From the NCBI RefSeq assembly GCF_000764305.2, contig NW_025936659.1, forward strand, positions 434,001 through 498,000: a stretch of 64,000 nucleotides of DNA. The letters are read 5' to 3'. Shown here piece after piece: positions 1 through 12,300 of this stretch. The stretch's first letter is position 1, and every line of letters starts with the position of its first letter. Under the pieces are notes generated by a model. That model was not told the origin of the DNA. It searched no databases and saw nothing but the letters and a program-made list of their open reading frames with translations. Source of the stretch: Hyalella azteca (lineage: Eukaryota; Arthropoda; Malacostraca; Amphipoda; Hyalellidae). A program made the position numbers and the translations under genes.

Positions 1-699
1 AAATCAAGCAACGTCACGGCGGCTGCAGAAATTCCTGAACTGTTGCTGTTCAAGCAGGCCAGAACGTGCGTGCAGTGGATCAACATCTCATTGGAAAGCC
101 GAGCACGAAGGGTGATCATATCCAGAGCGGCCCCTGCCTGCTATCAATGCAGACTGCCAATGGTATATTTTTTGCGTTCGTTGGTGAAAGCCAAGTCAAA
201 AATCAAAATTATTAAACGTATAAATCACAATAGCTCACAATAAGAAATAGAAGTATGAACCCATACCTAAGCAAGAAAAAATGTAGAATAATATGATACA
301 CTAATAAGCCAAATCTTCTGCGATAACGAATGATTTAATAAGAAAAAGAATTACTGTCAAATAAGCGACAGTGGCTAAAATATTTTTAGGGTACTTAAAA
401 AGCCGAAATAAATTTCAGAAGTAGAAAGGAATATATGTATTAAATTCTCAACAAAATGTCTCCAATTCAAACGCCAAGGCCGGTATTAAATTAATCACTA
501 AAATGAGGGAAAAAATATTTCAAGCACGAGAACTAAGAAACGACAAGCGTTGCTCAAGAGACCTAAATGAGCGGCCAGTTTGCAGAGCGGCCTTCGGCAC
601 AGGGCGATCAAGGCCGCAGTGTATGGCAGCCAGCGTCCTAACGCACCTGCCAAGAACTGACATCGAGCAACGTTGTTTCTTGTGCCTTAGTATGGATGT
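1..699. other. Gene-free AT-rich stretch
   Basis: Nothing could be supported here. Short open frames (for example around 43-243 and 503-787) overlap on both strands, have no splice or start context, and look like chance. Confidence 0.5.
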
Positions 700-1170
700 C
701 AACGCTTCGATTATACTAGTGCGATCAAGTATACCTCGATCGTGTCCATCAAAAACGAAACCAACGATTACTATACATGTGCAATGAAGTACATATATGT
801 CAACCATTTTCATCAAGAACTGAGCAAGCGGTTACTATATCAGCGCAATGAAGTATACCTAATCATGTCCAGCAAGAACTGAGCAAAAGGTTACTATACC
901 AGTGCAATGAAGTATACCTAATCATGTCCAGCAAGAACTGAGCAAACCGTTACAATACCAGTGCAATGAAGTATACCTAATCATGTCCAGCAAGAACTGA
1001 GCAAACCGTTACAATACCAGTGCAATGAAGTATACCTAATCATGTCCAGCAAGAACTGAGCAAACTGTTACAATACCAGTGCAATGAAGTATACCTAATC
1101 ATGAACTGAGCAAACTGTTACAGGTTACTATACGAGTGCAATGAAGTATACGTCAATCAAGTCCATCAGA
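700..1170. repeat. 59-bp minisatellite, about 7 copies
   Basis: A unit of 59 bp containing AATGAAGTATACCTAATCAT and GTCCAGCAAGAACTGAGCAA recurs head to tail. Copies begin near 845, 904, 963, 1022 and 1081. The central copies are almost identical, and the outer ones (near 700-840 and 1138) are decayed. The copy at 1081 is shortened by an internal deletion. This is a tandem array with a homogenised core and diverged edges, as expected from unequal exchange. No open frame runs through it. Confidence 0.9.
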
Positions 1171-4100
1171 CTTGAAATCTGATGAAATTTGCATTTGAAA
1201 GGGAGCAAATGGTCACCGTACTTTACTAAAACATCAATAGCAACAAGCACGAGTATCATGAGCTGTGATTAGTGCCATGATTTTTGATTTAAGAACAGAA
1301 AAAAATACTTTAGGTTATGTAATTAGCTTGAAAACATTCCCTTCATATTCAATTGTGGTTATTAAACAGTTTTAAACTACTGTAATTCTCTAAGCGTTTG
1401 AATTAGTACGTGGATATCAATAGAATTAGTTCGTTAGTTTTCACGAGCAAACCAACTATTAATACGAGTTAATTGTTGACAGCATGAACTCAAAGTAAAA
1501 TAATGAAGCGTAACAACTATGTTAAATGTACAAACACGACGAGCAATTAGTGAGATCATCAAAGGAATACAAATTTACAAAACATCTAAATAAAATGTTC
1601 ACATCGGAGTAAAACTCTACACGTTGCACTTCATCACTAATAAAAAAACAATCAACATTAGATTACGTAAGTACCAACAATGCATAAGAATATCAAAGAA
1701 GCAATGCGCGCGAGCAAGTTGTGCCGGACGCAGTTGTGAGCGTGCGCAGTCGAACGCAAGACTGCGCGGCCAGGGAACAGCTGACCACCGCAACGAGCTC
1801 GCGTCACTCACCCACTACGTCTCGGTCGCCGCAAGCATGACTATCACATACGATCAAATTGATGACGTTCTACTTACAGTCTACTTGCTGAAGCACAACT
1901 TATGGGGAAATATTACATGTCTATCATTAAAGTTTCGTCAGTTTGTCGTGAATCTGATTATCCAGACTTCGTCCGGAATCATGACCGAATTAACAATACA
2001 AAATATATTACTTAAAATTCAACTCGGACGCTTTATGCTGAAGAATCGTTGCCGAGTTGAAGACCGCAGGTTAGTATATAGCCACACGGGATGCAGAAGA
2101 CGGGGTGCGGCAGCCATCCGTTTCCTGCTAATCGGAACTGCTGGCAAATCGATAGCACGCGCCACAGCTGCTGCACAAGTAAACGCTACACTTGTCGCCG
2201 CATATTCCTGGGTTAAATATCAGTAGCTCGGTTAAATATCAGAAACATGCTACACGAACTATCAATAATCGCCACGGATAAGAATTTTGAGCTTAGTTAA
2301 ATATCCGATGACTTAGACAAAATCTTCAGACGGTCATCAGTATAGAAGGGCGCAAGGTTAATTCAATCTTTTCATAGTTGGCATGAACAAGAGGCCGACT
2401 CCATGCTATACAAGCGAAAGAGCAGTCATTAGAGCACTAGCCGGTTCAACAGAAAAATTGCTCAAAAATATTATATATTGAAACTACAGCAACCACATAA
2501 TTAGTACGTACGATATTGTCATACGAATCGATAGATTATTAGAGGCAAGCATTAATGGTTAGGGATTATATATTATACGTATTAGGGATAATAGAGATTA
2601 ATGATGGCCCAATGATTACGTTCGAAAAGAAGCCCCAAAAATGAGTTATATTAAAAAATCTGCCAAATTTCAGCGATCGAAGAGACCAACACAATTAAAG
2701 CAACCCTGCATGCTCACCATTTTGCAGAGCTGAGTCGTTCACAACGGCTTCTCGTTAATTATGAAGGTAATTTCATAACTTCAGCGATGATTACTAAAAT
2801 TCCTAAACAAATAAGTCATCTCGGCACTTAAGAGGCACTGCATTATTTCATCAAATAATTATTAAAATATCTGCTCGCTGAAAGGCACAGTATCCTGCAA
2901 GATGTAAGGTAATATATAATAATAATAATATATATAATATATTATCATCGTAATATGTGGGTATTGTAGCTCCGTGGAAAATCATACCTGAGCTGCAAGA
3001 AAATCTCAACAAGTGAAGTAATAAAGAAGTAATTTTCACGACTAAAGAAGTAATTTTCTTTTTCAACGAATAGGCTTGGCCCAAAAGCAAATAATTCAAG
3101 TTGGTAGCATCAATCCAACTCCGAAACGTTTTCATTCTAAAGAAATGGTTAATATTCTGGCTGTTTTCTTTGCTTTTAAATTCCTGGTAAACTTGCGACT
3201 TAAGCAATCTAGTAACTTTAATACTCAATCCAATAAAATATTACCTTATACATGGAATGAACAATCATTCCTTTGGGGGTTAATCAAAGAAGGAACACAA
3301 ATCACGTAAGAGAGAATAGGTTCAACATCAACTAATTGAATTATTTCCAGTATTACAGAAGCTAAATTTCCTCTGAAGATATCAAGATATTATCATTTAG
3401 TAGTAATCTACTGAGTACCTTAGCTAATAACGTCAGTAATTGGAAGTTGAAATCTTAATTGAGTACCTAATTAGAGTCCTATTTGGCTTCAGCACCATGG
3501 CGCTTCAGAAAGACTTTTTAATTACGAATAGCACCAAGAAAGAGAATTGCATCTTACTTTGTGACCTGTTATGCGTACGTGATGCGGTAAGCCTTGGAAT
3601 ATGAAACAAAAAAGTTGTTATGGAACACGTAAAGCAAACTACTGCATTTTATCACGCACGCACCGTCAGGCGTGATGAAAAAAAATATTTGAACCGAATA
3701 TTACGGATTCTCTGGGCTTCCAATGAGCTGGACTAAAAGTCCAGCACAGTATCTAGTCAATTAGTCAAATCTGACACCAGTATGTACATTTAAGAATGAA
3801 CCATTTTTCAGGACGATATTTACAAAGAGCGTCAACAACTGCCTCTTCGAAGCAAAGAATTGTAATGCCAATCACTGATAACACATTTCTAGGTAAGGCC
3901 AGTTTGATTACTTTGATATAATTCAAAATGAGTCACGCGCCGTCCCTCTGTTGAAAAATATACTTGGTTTTCAAGGATAAACACGCCAGTTCGCTGTCGC
4001 TAGGATAACCGAGGCTGGCTGGCTATGTAACAATCCAATATCAAAGATTTTACACGTTCAATCAACTGTCATCATTGCAAGCAACGACCTCAAGTCTTAT

Positions 4101-6309
4101 CATTGGTTCACTTCAGTTTCATTTCTTTCCCTCTCAGGTAGCAATAGTGTTGTGACACATTCGTCCGCATGCGGTGCAGAAGATGAAAAAACAAATTCGT
4201 TTACTGCGGGGAAACAGTTTCATGGGTTTTCCCTTACTACTAAAATGACACAGCAACAAGGTCGCTTGAGATCCCACATTATCCATGAATTATATCAATC
4301 ACTGTCATTTATTAGTAAAATCATGCGGTGTTTGAGCACGACATAGCGGCACAGAGGCTGGAAACAACGGCTGCACGACGCCGGGTCACACCACGCACTG
4401 ACACCGCGACTGCAGTCGCCAGCAGGACGCACACCGAGCATCTCTGACTCATGCGCTCCATGATGATTCTTCATGCTATAGACACTCACAGAAATAGCTT
4501 GCTTATTCTTATTAATATTGATGGAGTTCTTACATTTCTATGGGTCATCCTGACCTACTTTAGCCCAAAAGAATGTTCTATCAGTGCTTCGAGCGGAAGG
4601 AGTCACCATTTGGAACCAATGACATTTTTTTTAGTGTAGTACAGTATGATGCTACACTCTCCAAATCCTGAAAAATGATTCTGAACTTGGCCAAGCAATA
4701 ATCGGCAAGCAACTTCCCAGTAATGCTTATGGCAACTGCCACTCATATAGCCAGCTGCAGGAAGCCAGTGGATAAGGAGCTCATCGCAGGGCAATGAAAG
4801 CAGCGCTAGTAAGCGACTATAATGACGAGCTTCCGGTCACTGCATGGCATGAAAAAAATTTGACATGGTCGCTTATAATAATTATGCTCCGCTTATGTGG
4901 GTTTCTTCAAAATCAATTTTCAAGTACGTGTCTTTTTATTAAGTTCATTTAGCATTAATCAGTAGCTGAATATAATTTATCGTGCCCTAATTGGTGATGA
5001 CTAAATTTTGACTCTTGGTAGCTGTCATGTAGCTGCAAGTTATTTTGATTTATTTGTGCAGTTTGTGAGAGCATTGCAAATGCGAGTCATGCGATAGCTT
5101 CCCTCTTTCAAGTCGAACGACTGTCAAACTGTATATAGGACGCATACTAAGCGAGACAATTATAAAGCCCATTCTTATCAATGACGCCAACCTGGAACTT
5201 CGTTCTTACAAATTTGATCCAATTACGTTTATGTAAATAAAATTTAAAATCAATCTAAAAAATTCGTGAACAAACTACGTTATGAAGAATGGAAAAGAAG
5301 CCTACAGAAATAAGAAACTGCGACAAGATTTTGCCTTTGGAAGCGAAATAAGACAAGGTCAAGGTGTACGTTCAGGACAGGGTGGGGCGGGAGTGAGGGT
5401 AGCTAAGATCAATAGCTGGGCGACAGGAGCGCCATACGTGCGGGAGGCCTTGTGAGGGCTGTGTTATAAGCGCCTCATGTTTCGTATGTTCATTGCGGAC
5501 GTCTTTTGAGACGTAACCAAGTAGACTATCACAAAGACGTTGCAAAAACGGGAAATATTACTCGTATTATTAAATATAACTCATAGTATAACAACTTTGT
5601 TTTGATCCAATAAATGATAACTTAATCATCAATAATATTCCAATTACCTGCCAAAATTTATTTTCCGGGAGAGACAACGAAAAAATATCTGCTATAATTA
5701 ATTGAATTGAATAACTCTATCGTTTAATTAAAAGCAAGTTATCAGAGACAGCAAATAACTCAATGAAGGACAAAAAGAAATGAAAATTTTTAAGATTTCC
5801 GGAATCATAACAGAACATTCCTGACTTATCTCAGAATATTATGAGAACTTGCTAACACCATAATGGCTGCTATAGGGGCAGGCAATTCAATTTTACAATC
5901 ATTCCAAGTGTTTTTTACAAACGATTGGACAAAAAAAAATACAATAGTTTTTTACAAAATGATCCAATTAGCGTAACTGTCAGGATAGTTTTCTTTTTTA
6001 CACTTGATGAAGAAATTATAATGCATCGATACATTATGTTTTAAAATTTTCCACCGTTTAAATGATGCATTGATGGCCTCAGAACAATATATTGCAAACC
6101 TACTGAAATAAACTCTTTCTTCATTTTTTGATGGAAGAACTTCCAATGCCAACATAAATCTATAATTGATTTAATCTATATCAGCACTGTGGAAGATAAC
6201 TATTAATCAACTAAACATGAATTCAGTTGATAGTCGAGTTTGTTTATTCTGTGTTATGCTGAAGTTTTTATTTATTTCACTATTTCTCAATTATGATGAT
6301 GGTGTTAAA
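1171..6309. other. Noncoding stretch, intergenic or intronic
   Basis: No gene could be supported. It lies downstream of the minus-strand exon at 6506-6577, so it may contain introns and further exons of that gene, but I could not identify any on the minus strand. The longest open frame is 1624-2226 on the plus strand (200 codons from a TTG). It has no recognisable domain and spans two GC-richer patches (about 1690-1830 and 2030-2220) where stops are less frequent. A second GC-rich patch lies near 5340-5480. Confidence 0.5.
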
Positions 6310-6474
6310 AAAATAGATCAGCACTCACTGAAGTGAGTGACAGATAGCGAATTTTCTTGTTGCCGAGTATCATGGATACTCGGCAACGTGAAGTCACAGA
6401 CAGACAGATGGACAGAATGACATGACAAGCACAATAGCACCTTTTTTCCATAAATGAGAAAATGCACTAAAAAG
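6310..6474 (-). repeat. Interspersed repeat R1, copy 1 (inverted)
   Basis: Read on the minus strand this matches segments at 34262-34412 and 40682-40846. Shared blocks in order are a GCATTTTCTCATTTATG-type segment, CTATTGTGCT-GTCATGTC, a run of TCTGTC/CCGTC repeats, TGACTTCACGT, a hairpin, AATTCGCT-TCTGT, and CACTCACT-CAGTGAGT. In this copy the hairpin is a perfect 13-bp stem (6359-6371 with 6375-6387) with a 3-nt loop. No coding capacity or clear target duplication was seen. It ends only about 30 bp from the donor of the exon at 6506-6577. Confidence 0.8.
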
Positions 6475-6505
6475 GTTATCGGATAATAAAATGGAATTTA
6501 CTTAC

Positions 6506-6577
6506 CTTCTTTGGTTTGTCCATTTGGCGCTTCTTAAGAGCAATCTTGAGGGCCTTCTTTGATTGCGTGGCTCCCAT
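6506..6577 (-). CDS. First coding exon of an unidentified gene, likely N-myristoylated product (partial)
   Basis: Read on the minus strand, ATG at 6577 opens a 24-codon frame beginning MGATQSKKALKIALKK and ending in KPKK, followed directly by a textbook donor AAG|GTAAGTAAA. The ATG sits in favourable context (GAGGGTATGG). An in-frame TGA lies 9 bp upstream, so this ATG is the start rather than an internal Met. A pyrimidine-rich tract ending ACTGAAG about 22 bp upstream could be the acceptor of an exon whose first bases are 5' UTR. Met-Gly-Ala-Thr-Gln-Ser-Lys-Lys fits the N-myristoyltransferase consensus (Gly2, small residue at position 6, basic at 7-8), and the following Lys-rich helix could assist membrane attachment. 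That is inference. I do not recognise the family, and no later exon was found in the remaining 6.5 kb. Confidence 0.55.
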
Positions 6578-6599
6578 ACCCTCTCAGGGCAGCTTCAGT

Positions 6600-9134
6600 G
6601 AAAATGAAAAGAAAGCCACTTATGAAGGTGATATTGCAGAAAACATCTAACAGATGATAATCTTCTACAAAAATATTTACTAACAAACAAAAACACATAC
6701 AATAGAGGAGACATTGAAGTTAATCTTGACAAAGCTCAGTGAAGGAAAAGGAGAATTAAAGCTCAGCAAGTGAAGTAATTTGTAAATGGGGACCAATATC
6801 AGTTCAATAGATACAGTTAACTTACAAAATTTTTTTAAAAAGTGAAGTTAACAATATTTGCTAAATAATATAAATTCAATTGAAACTTGTACTGAAATGT
6901 TATGAAAAAACTACTTGACATCATTCATATTAAATTGATAAACATTTATATAGGTACATACACTTATGAAACATTTCCATGCAAAGTAAATTTAATTTGT
7001 TATCCAACCAGATTGCAATGCCTTCCTACTCTACATTTTTTCCCTTCAAGCATAAATCAACAGTGTTGATTACAACAATTAGTGTTGATACCTACCTATA
7101 CTTGAATAGCCACTTTCACTCACAGAACCAGGCTTCTACCACAAGCTTTAAACACGTACCTACATAGATAAACAAGTTACCTATTGATTCATCTAGCATG
7201 AATCTATGATTCTCTAGCATGACTGATCTCATTCATCAGTCCCAAAACTGGCAAGAAAGCTCTGGTCATTTCTGCAAGCAAGTTTTAAAAATACTTACTT
7301 TTTAAGTTTAAACTGGATTTTTAGAGGGATCAGTTTATCCATTTTGCAGTCCTAAAAGAATTTCAAGCTATGGCCTGAGCCCATTCTTTGAGCCATAAAT
7401 ACATTTTACAAGCCTAAGAAAACTTGTTTTGAGCTGCAAACTTATTTGCCAAACATGAATTTTGTATTAATATTGGATTTAACCTAACTATAGCACAAAA
7501 AATATATTTATTGGTATTAACTTTGATGCTGTCATTTATCATTCCTAATATTTCTTCATCAACATGACCACAACCACAAGAATGTCAATGAAGACATTTG
7601 GTTGCAGGAAATTTTGCAGCATTGGGGTTCTGGAATGGAGAGCTCCAATTTTTCTTGCAATGACATTTTAGCAAGCTGCAATATATTGAATCAAAACAAA
7701 ATAAAGAACTTTTTAGCTTGTAGATTTAAAATTCACTAAAATGATAGGATTTTTGAGCCAGGTGCAGTTGTTTTGGGATAGGTATTATGCAGCACTTTTT
7801 CAAACCCATTTGCAATTATAAGCACTTTAAAAAACCCATTTGCATCAATGCAACTCAAGTTGCCAAAGCCTTTTTGTTGTCAGCCTTCAATAAAAACAAT
7901 ATGTTTCATTAAACAAAACTGAATCACTACATTCGAGTGCAATCGAAACATCTTCATAATTATTTCATGGCAATCAAACCCTATAAGGTAAATTCCAAAA
8001 TTCCAGCAAAGGTAGCTTATAAATTCAAGATCAATCCAGCCTGGAACCTTGATTGGTTCTAAAATCAGTTCAAGTATAAAATTAAAATATAGATTCAGAT
8101 TTTTAAATCCTACATGATATGTGCACTTGTTCATATATTACCCATCATGAATGATGGATATTGGGTAAGATATGAAATATATTACCCCCCTGGTCCTTTG
8201 GCAAAAAAGATTGGAAAATTCCTACTTATTGTCAGAATTTCATTACTTCAGAGTAACATTACAAATAATTTTTGAATATCATGGTTTCATTGTACACTTC
8301 ATTTAATAATTACATAGGAGTTAATTCATCCAGCATGAATAATGCAGCTCTAGAAATGGTAAGAAAGCTCTATCATCAATGCCACAAAGGAAACCAATCA
8401 GCAGCAGACTGAGCAAAACAGCTATGGTACTTAACTCACTGCTCATCAACCCTATCAAATTGCTCAGAATCATGATTTGTAGGCACAGTTATGTTAGATA
8501 TATAAATTGTAACTTTTAAAGGCTAGAGAAGTGCTGTCACACAGCAAAGAAGTGCTGTGGAAAGATAGTGGCAAACTGGCAATGTGGTGAAACAAACAGG
8601 AAACTTGAGGAAAGTAGACATAATACATGCCTGGTGGATGGTGGCAACATAGTACGATACTGATAGTGGCAGACTCTAACCCACAAGTGGAAAATTGGGC
8701 AGAAGCCACATGTGAATTAAAAATATGCTTATGAATATCAAATTTCAATCTTTATGTCCTTTCATCAATCTTCATTTATACCTTTATCTTTAAGGCCTTT
8801 CACCATATCATTTATTTCAATCTTTATGGCATTTCATTTCAAAAAATCACAGTGAAAAGATTGTGTTTGCCAGCATTTCAAGAAATTTTCTGGTCAATAA
8901 TCCAAAATCATCAAAATGGCCCTAACCTTAGGCTGAGGCCTACTGCCCAGCTAGGTAGCTACTAGCTGGTAGAGGCAGCCATAGACAAGATATTTTTGGC
9001 TGTAAAAAAAATACAATTTTATGACAAGGCTGCAAATGAGATATTTTTTGTACTATCCTGTACAAAACAGAACCATCCTGATCTGGTTCAAAATTTTATT
9101 AATGCTGATATGGTGATACCTATGACTATGAGTA
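6600..9134. other. Probable 5' intron or upstream region of the minus-strand gene
   Basis: AT-rich sequence with no supported coding. Several phrases recur in degenerate form, for example TTCAAGATCAATCCAG near 8025 and again near 10251, and CTAGCATGAAT near 7195 against CAGCATGAAT near 8330, both followed by AAGAAAGCTCT. They suggest old duplicated noncoding sequence. Confidence 0.4.
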
Positions 9135-10064
9135 GGGTAAACGCGGTATATTCTGTCATCATGAGTAATTCCATCACCTCTTTAGTTTTTCCTTTATATT
9201 AAGCTTTGTTTTAGTTCCATGCGTTCGTTGATGGTTGAAATGGTGACGTCATACATTTGCGTGTCAAACTACTGCCAAAACACTAGGTCTTGGGCTTGGC
9301 CATCTAGCGGGAAAATATTGAGATCCAAAGAGAGACAATGCACGCTACCCAGTGAGATCATCGAAAAATGTGTCAAATTTGACAGTTGACCTTGCTCTAC
9401 CAAATAGTGAATAACTATTTGTATAGGAAGAATATTATGGTTTGAGACTTTTAAATACGTCTGTGAATATATTAGGAATCCTTTAAGTATACCGTACTTG
9501 TATTTGCTGATTTCAAGTGGTAAATAAATTAATAGATGATTAAGTTGAGAAATGGATTTAGACACATGAAAACTAATTCCGTCACAACTTGAATTGGACA
9601 CACACAGATCGTTCCAAGCTGTGTACAAAAATTAAAATTTGCTTAATTAAAAGCTTAATAGTTGTTAATTAAAAGCGTAGTTAAGTAGTGTTCAATATTC
9701 ATTAGTGTTCTAATTCAAATCCGTGTTGCATTCCAATACAGCTCACACAGCGAACGGAATTCGAACACGTGGATGACGGCATTACGTATCAGTAGAATTT
9801 GAAGCGCGGACGGAATATGCCTCACCACATGCCGAATATTGCCACACACAGTGACGGAATATAGGGATATGGTAGGTTTGCATTCTAAAGGCTTTTAAAT
9901 AAATATGGCAACATTTTGTGACGTTTCGTTGTTGCTGACACGTAGTGCAGTGTTTTGAGAGTCACACAAAGCAAACAGAACTTGAGTAACGCATATGGTT
10001 ATTTTTTTATAGATTTTCATTTCTCAATGCGTCCTTAATGTGACGGAATATACCGCGTTTACCC
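9135..10064. mobile_element. Nonautonomous DNA transposon, hAT-like
   Basis: The left end reads GGGTAAACGCGGTATATTC and the right end is its inverted complement (GGAATATACCGCGTTTACCC), giving inverted terminal repeats of about 24 bp with one mismatch. The flanks are TATGAGTA on the left and TATGAGGC on the right, identical over six of eight bases. This suggests an 8-bp target duplication that has since mutated, which is why I assign it to hAT-like elements. Subterminal copies of GACGGAATAT occur inside (near 9811 and 9852). No transposase reading frame is present, so it would depend on an enzyme encoded elsewhere. The class is less certain than the mobile nature. Confidence 0.7.
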
Positions 10065-10647
10065 TATGAGGCTATAAAGCTTTACTGGTCAACTTATTCT
10101 ACATTAACAACTCAAAAACAACTCAAAAAGAAAGAGTGAACAATCTCTACTTTGCCACAAGCACAATGGACTTATTGGACTGTGCCACTATCTAGTAACT
10201 ATGAAGCTGATTGGGTGAAATTCTCTAAATGGTCATTCATGATTCATATATTCAAGATCAATCCAGGGATTTCAGCCTGGTATGTTAAAAAATATACATT
10301 AAAAAATAATTAGTTAAAAATTAAAGAATAATAAAGTTTCATGATTATAGATCAATTGATCAAATATGGTACTGAACTACTGATATGTGAACAGTGAACT
10401 TGTGCATTATACCTAACTTCATATGGTTTATATTAGGTACCACTTCTAAATTCCAACTTTAACTGGAGCATCAACTATGTCAGTACCTATGTGTGACAGT
10501 GTGAACACTGCAGTGTGGAATTCTAGATGGATATTAAATTAACCAGTACACATAGCATATTGGAAAGCAGGACCTGAAAGCTTGGAAAGGCCAGAAACTT
10601 TACACTTTCAGTCAATTATGTACATATCCTACCTCTTTCCAGAATTC
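10065..10647. other. Gene-free stretch
   Basis: AT-rich sequence between the hAT-like element and the CCAAT cluster; nothing supported. If the CCAAT cluster is a promoter for the minus strand, the transcription start should fall near its right end (about 10540-10620). Confidence 0.35.
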
Positions 10648-10805
10648 CAGCTGTGATTGATTGATAAGATTGTGATGTTAGCCCCTTTCAGCTTTCCAGT
10701 TGTGATTGGTTAATGGAATTGTAATGTTATTTTGCTTTCTAGCTGTGATTGGTTGATGGGGATGCTTTCAAGCTGTGATTGGTTGTGTCCATAAGCCCCG
10801 CCCCC
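10648..10805 (-). promoter_or_regulatory. CCAAT-box cluster with GC box, candidate minus-strand promoter
   Basis: Read on the minus strand, the NF-Y-type sequence AACCAATCACA occurs at 10778-10782, 10748-10752 and 10705-10709 (positions of the CCAAT core), with a degenerate fourth copy near 10655. A GC box (GGGGGCGGGGC, 10795-10805) lies immediately upstream in that orientation. GC box, then several CCAAT boxes, then a start site is a known animal promoter layout. The nearest minus-strand start codon is at 6577, so this could serve that gene through a 5' UTR exon and intron. The repeats are spaced 30-54 bp apart within related AGCTGTGATTGGTTG units, so they may also be a short tandem duplication without function. 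Confidence 0.4.
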
Positions 10806-10854
10806 AAATATGGTATATGTGCTACAGTACTGGTCAACTAAATACTTAACTTAA

Positions 10855-11525
10855 CCCTTTACGCCCTGAATTTCTGGGATGAAAATCGTAAAATTCACTT
10901 TTTCGGTTTTAAGTCTTGCTTCAAAGCTGACATTCTGACCTATCCAACGCCAACGGTACCAAAATCGTCTCTGTACGTTGATTTATGCCTTGACAACAGT
11001 TTGTGAAAGGGTTAGGGGTGGGGGAGTTCTTTAACATTTAATATGGGCGAAAATTACTGGTTGGGCACATAAATAGACAACCTGAAGACGCTGCTCTTTA
11101 GTTACCCGTTAGGTTAGGTACCCGTTAGTTAGGTGTAGTTAGGTGATAGATTTCTACAGTACCCCCTTTTTGTCAGTTTTCTAAGAATTTCACGTTTTCT
11201 TTCACTTTTTTGGAATAATTCACACGAACAAAAAAGTCTTAGATTTATCTTTTACATATGTGTACCAAGTTTCAAAGTTATCTGTCAGTAATTACCCGAA
11301 ATAGAATTTCCACAAGAAATTGGACATTGCCATTGGAAATTGGAAATTTTATTTCGGTTACTTACCGACAGATAACTTTGAGACTTGGTACACATATGTA
11401 AAAAATAAATCTAAGACTTTTTTTATTCCTGTGAATTTTTCGAAAAAATGACAGAAAACGTGAAATTGTTGGAAAACCGATGTTTTTTTCTGTGTGACGA
11501 ATTTGTCATGCCAGGGCGTAAAGGG
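10855..11525. mobile_element. Nonautonomous piggyBac-like element (MITE), foldback type
   Basis: Both ends carry perfect inverted repeats beginning CCCTTTACGCCCTG, each flanked by TTAA (10851-10854 and 11526-11529), the hallmark target site of piggyBac transposases. Inside, 11210-11310 and 11340-11480 form a second, imperfect inverted repeat (shared text includes TTGGTACACATATGTAAAA and CAGATAACTTTGA). The whole element can therefore fold into a long hairpin. It is 671 bp long and has no transposase frame. A related internal segment occurs near 29140-29200. Confidence 0.85.
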
Positions 11526-11529
11526 TTAA

Positions 11530-12300
11530 TCGTGATCATTATGAACAAAGGGTCTGGAAAATGTTAAAAAAATCCATTAAATAAAATAAAAAATATCTAT
11601 CCAACATGAGACATCCAAATTATTCTATAACAAACCTGATGTACTATACAATTGAAACAGTTTGTCCACTTATGATCATCTTTACATTTATAGTCAGTAC
11701 TCAGACTCTCAGTTAGCCTACATGGCAGAGCACTGTATCAAAGGAAAGCTTTTCACCTTGGGTGGAAAGCTTTTTTATAAGTGAACTTCCATTCTTAGAA
11801 TTCCAGCCTGGACTGAACAGTGTGATGCTGGCAGTAATTACTAGTGATTGTGATTCATGATGAAAAGTGATTGAGATTTGAGACAAACTCCCTAGTCCCC
11901 TTTACTAGCTAGGAAAACTGCTAGCCTCAGGTGACATTATCACATAGTTCATGATAGTTGTACCTACCATAACGGCATAACTACCATGGTCCATTAGGTA
12001 GGTAAGGTAGCTACTAGTGCTAGCCCGCCGCACTGCTAGGTAGGTAAGGTAGCTACTAGTCTACTACGAGTGCGAGGCTTTACAATTACTAGGTAGGCTA
12101 TTTCCTTTGTGACTGGCTCTGGCTGACTGCCTCATGCAGCCTCAACAGTCTGTCTTTAGCTGCTTAGCAAAGATTAAAATACGGCATAATTTTTTTGAAT
12201 TTTCATTGGCCATTGCCTTACATTGGACCTATTCATTAATGCATCTGGTTCGATCGCAGATGTTGCTAATACAACGTAGAACTTGAACAAAGCTTTGTTA
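11530..12300. other. Gene-free stretch with a short tandem duplication
   Basis: No gene is supported. At 12001-12066 a unit containing TAGGTAGGTAAGGTAGCTACTAGT is present twice about 38-45 bp apart. A single copy of the related phrase CTAGGTAGCTACTAGCTGGT occurs at 8950, suggesting a dispersed simple sequence. Confidence 0.4.

Noticed and set aside
1808..1875. Minus-strand donors GTGAGT (about 1808) and GTAAGT (about 1872) as ends of later exons of the 6577 gene
   Set aside because: All three frames immediately upstream of the 1872 site contain stops within about 50 bp, and the 1808 site lies in the GC-rich patch with no bounded open frame.
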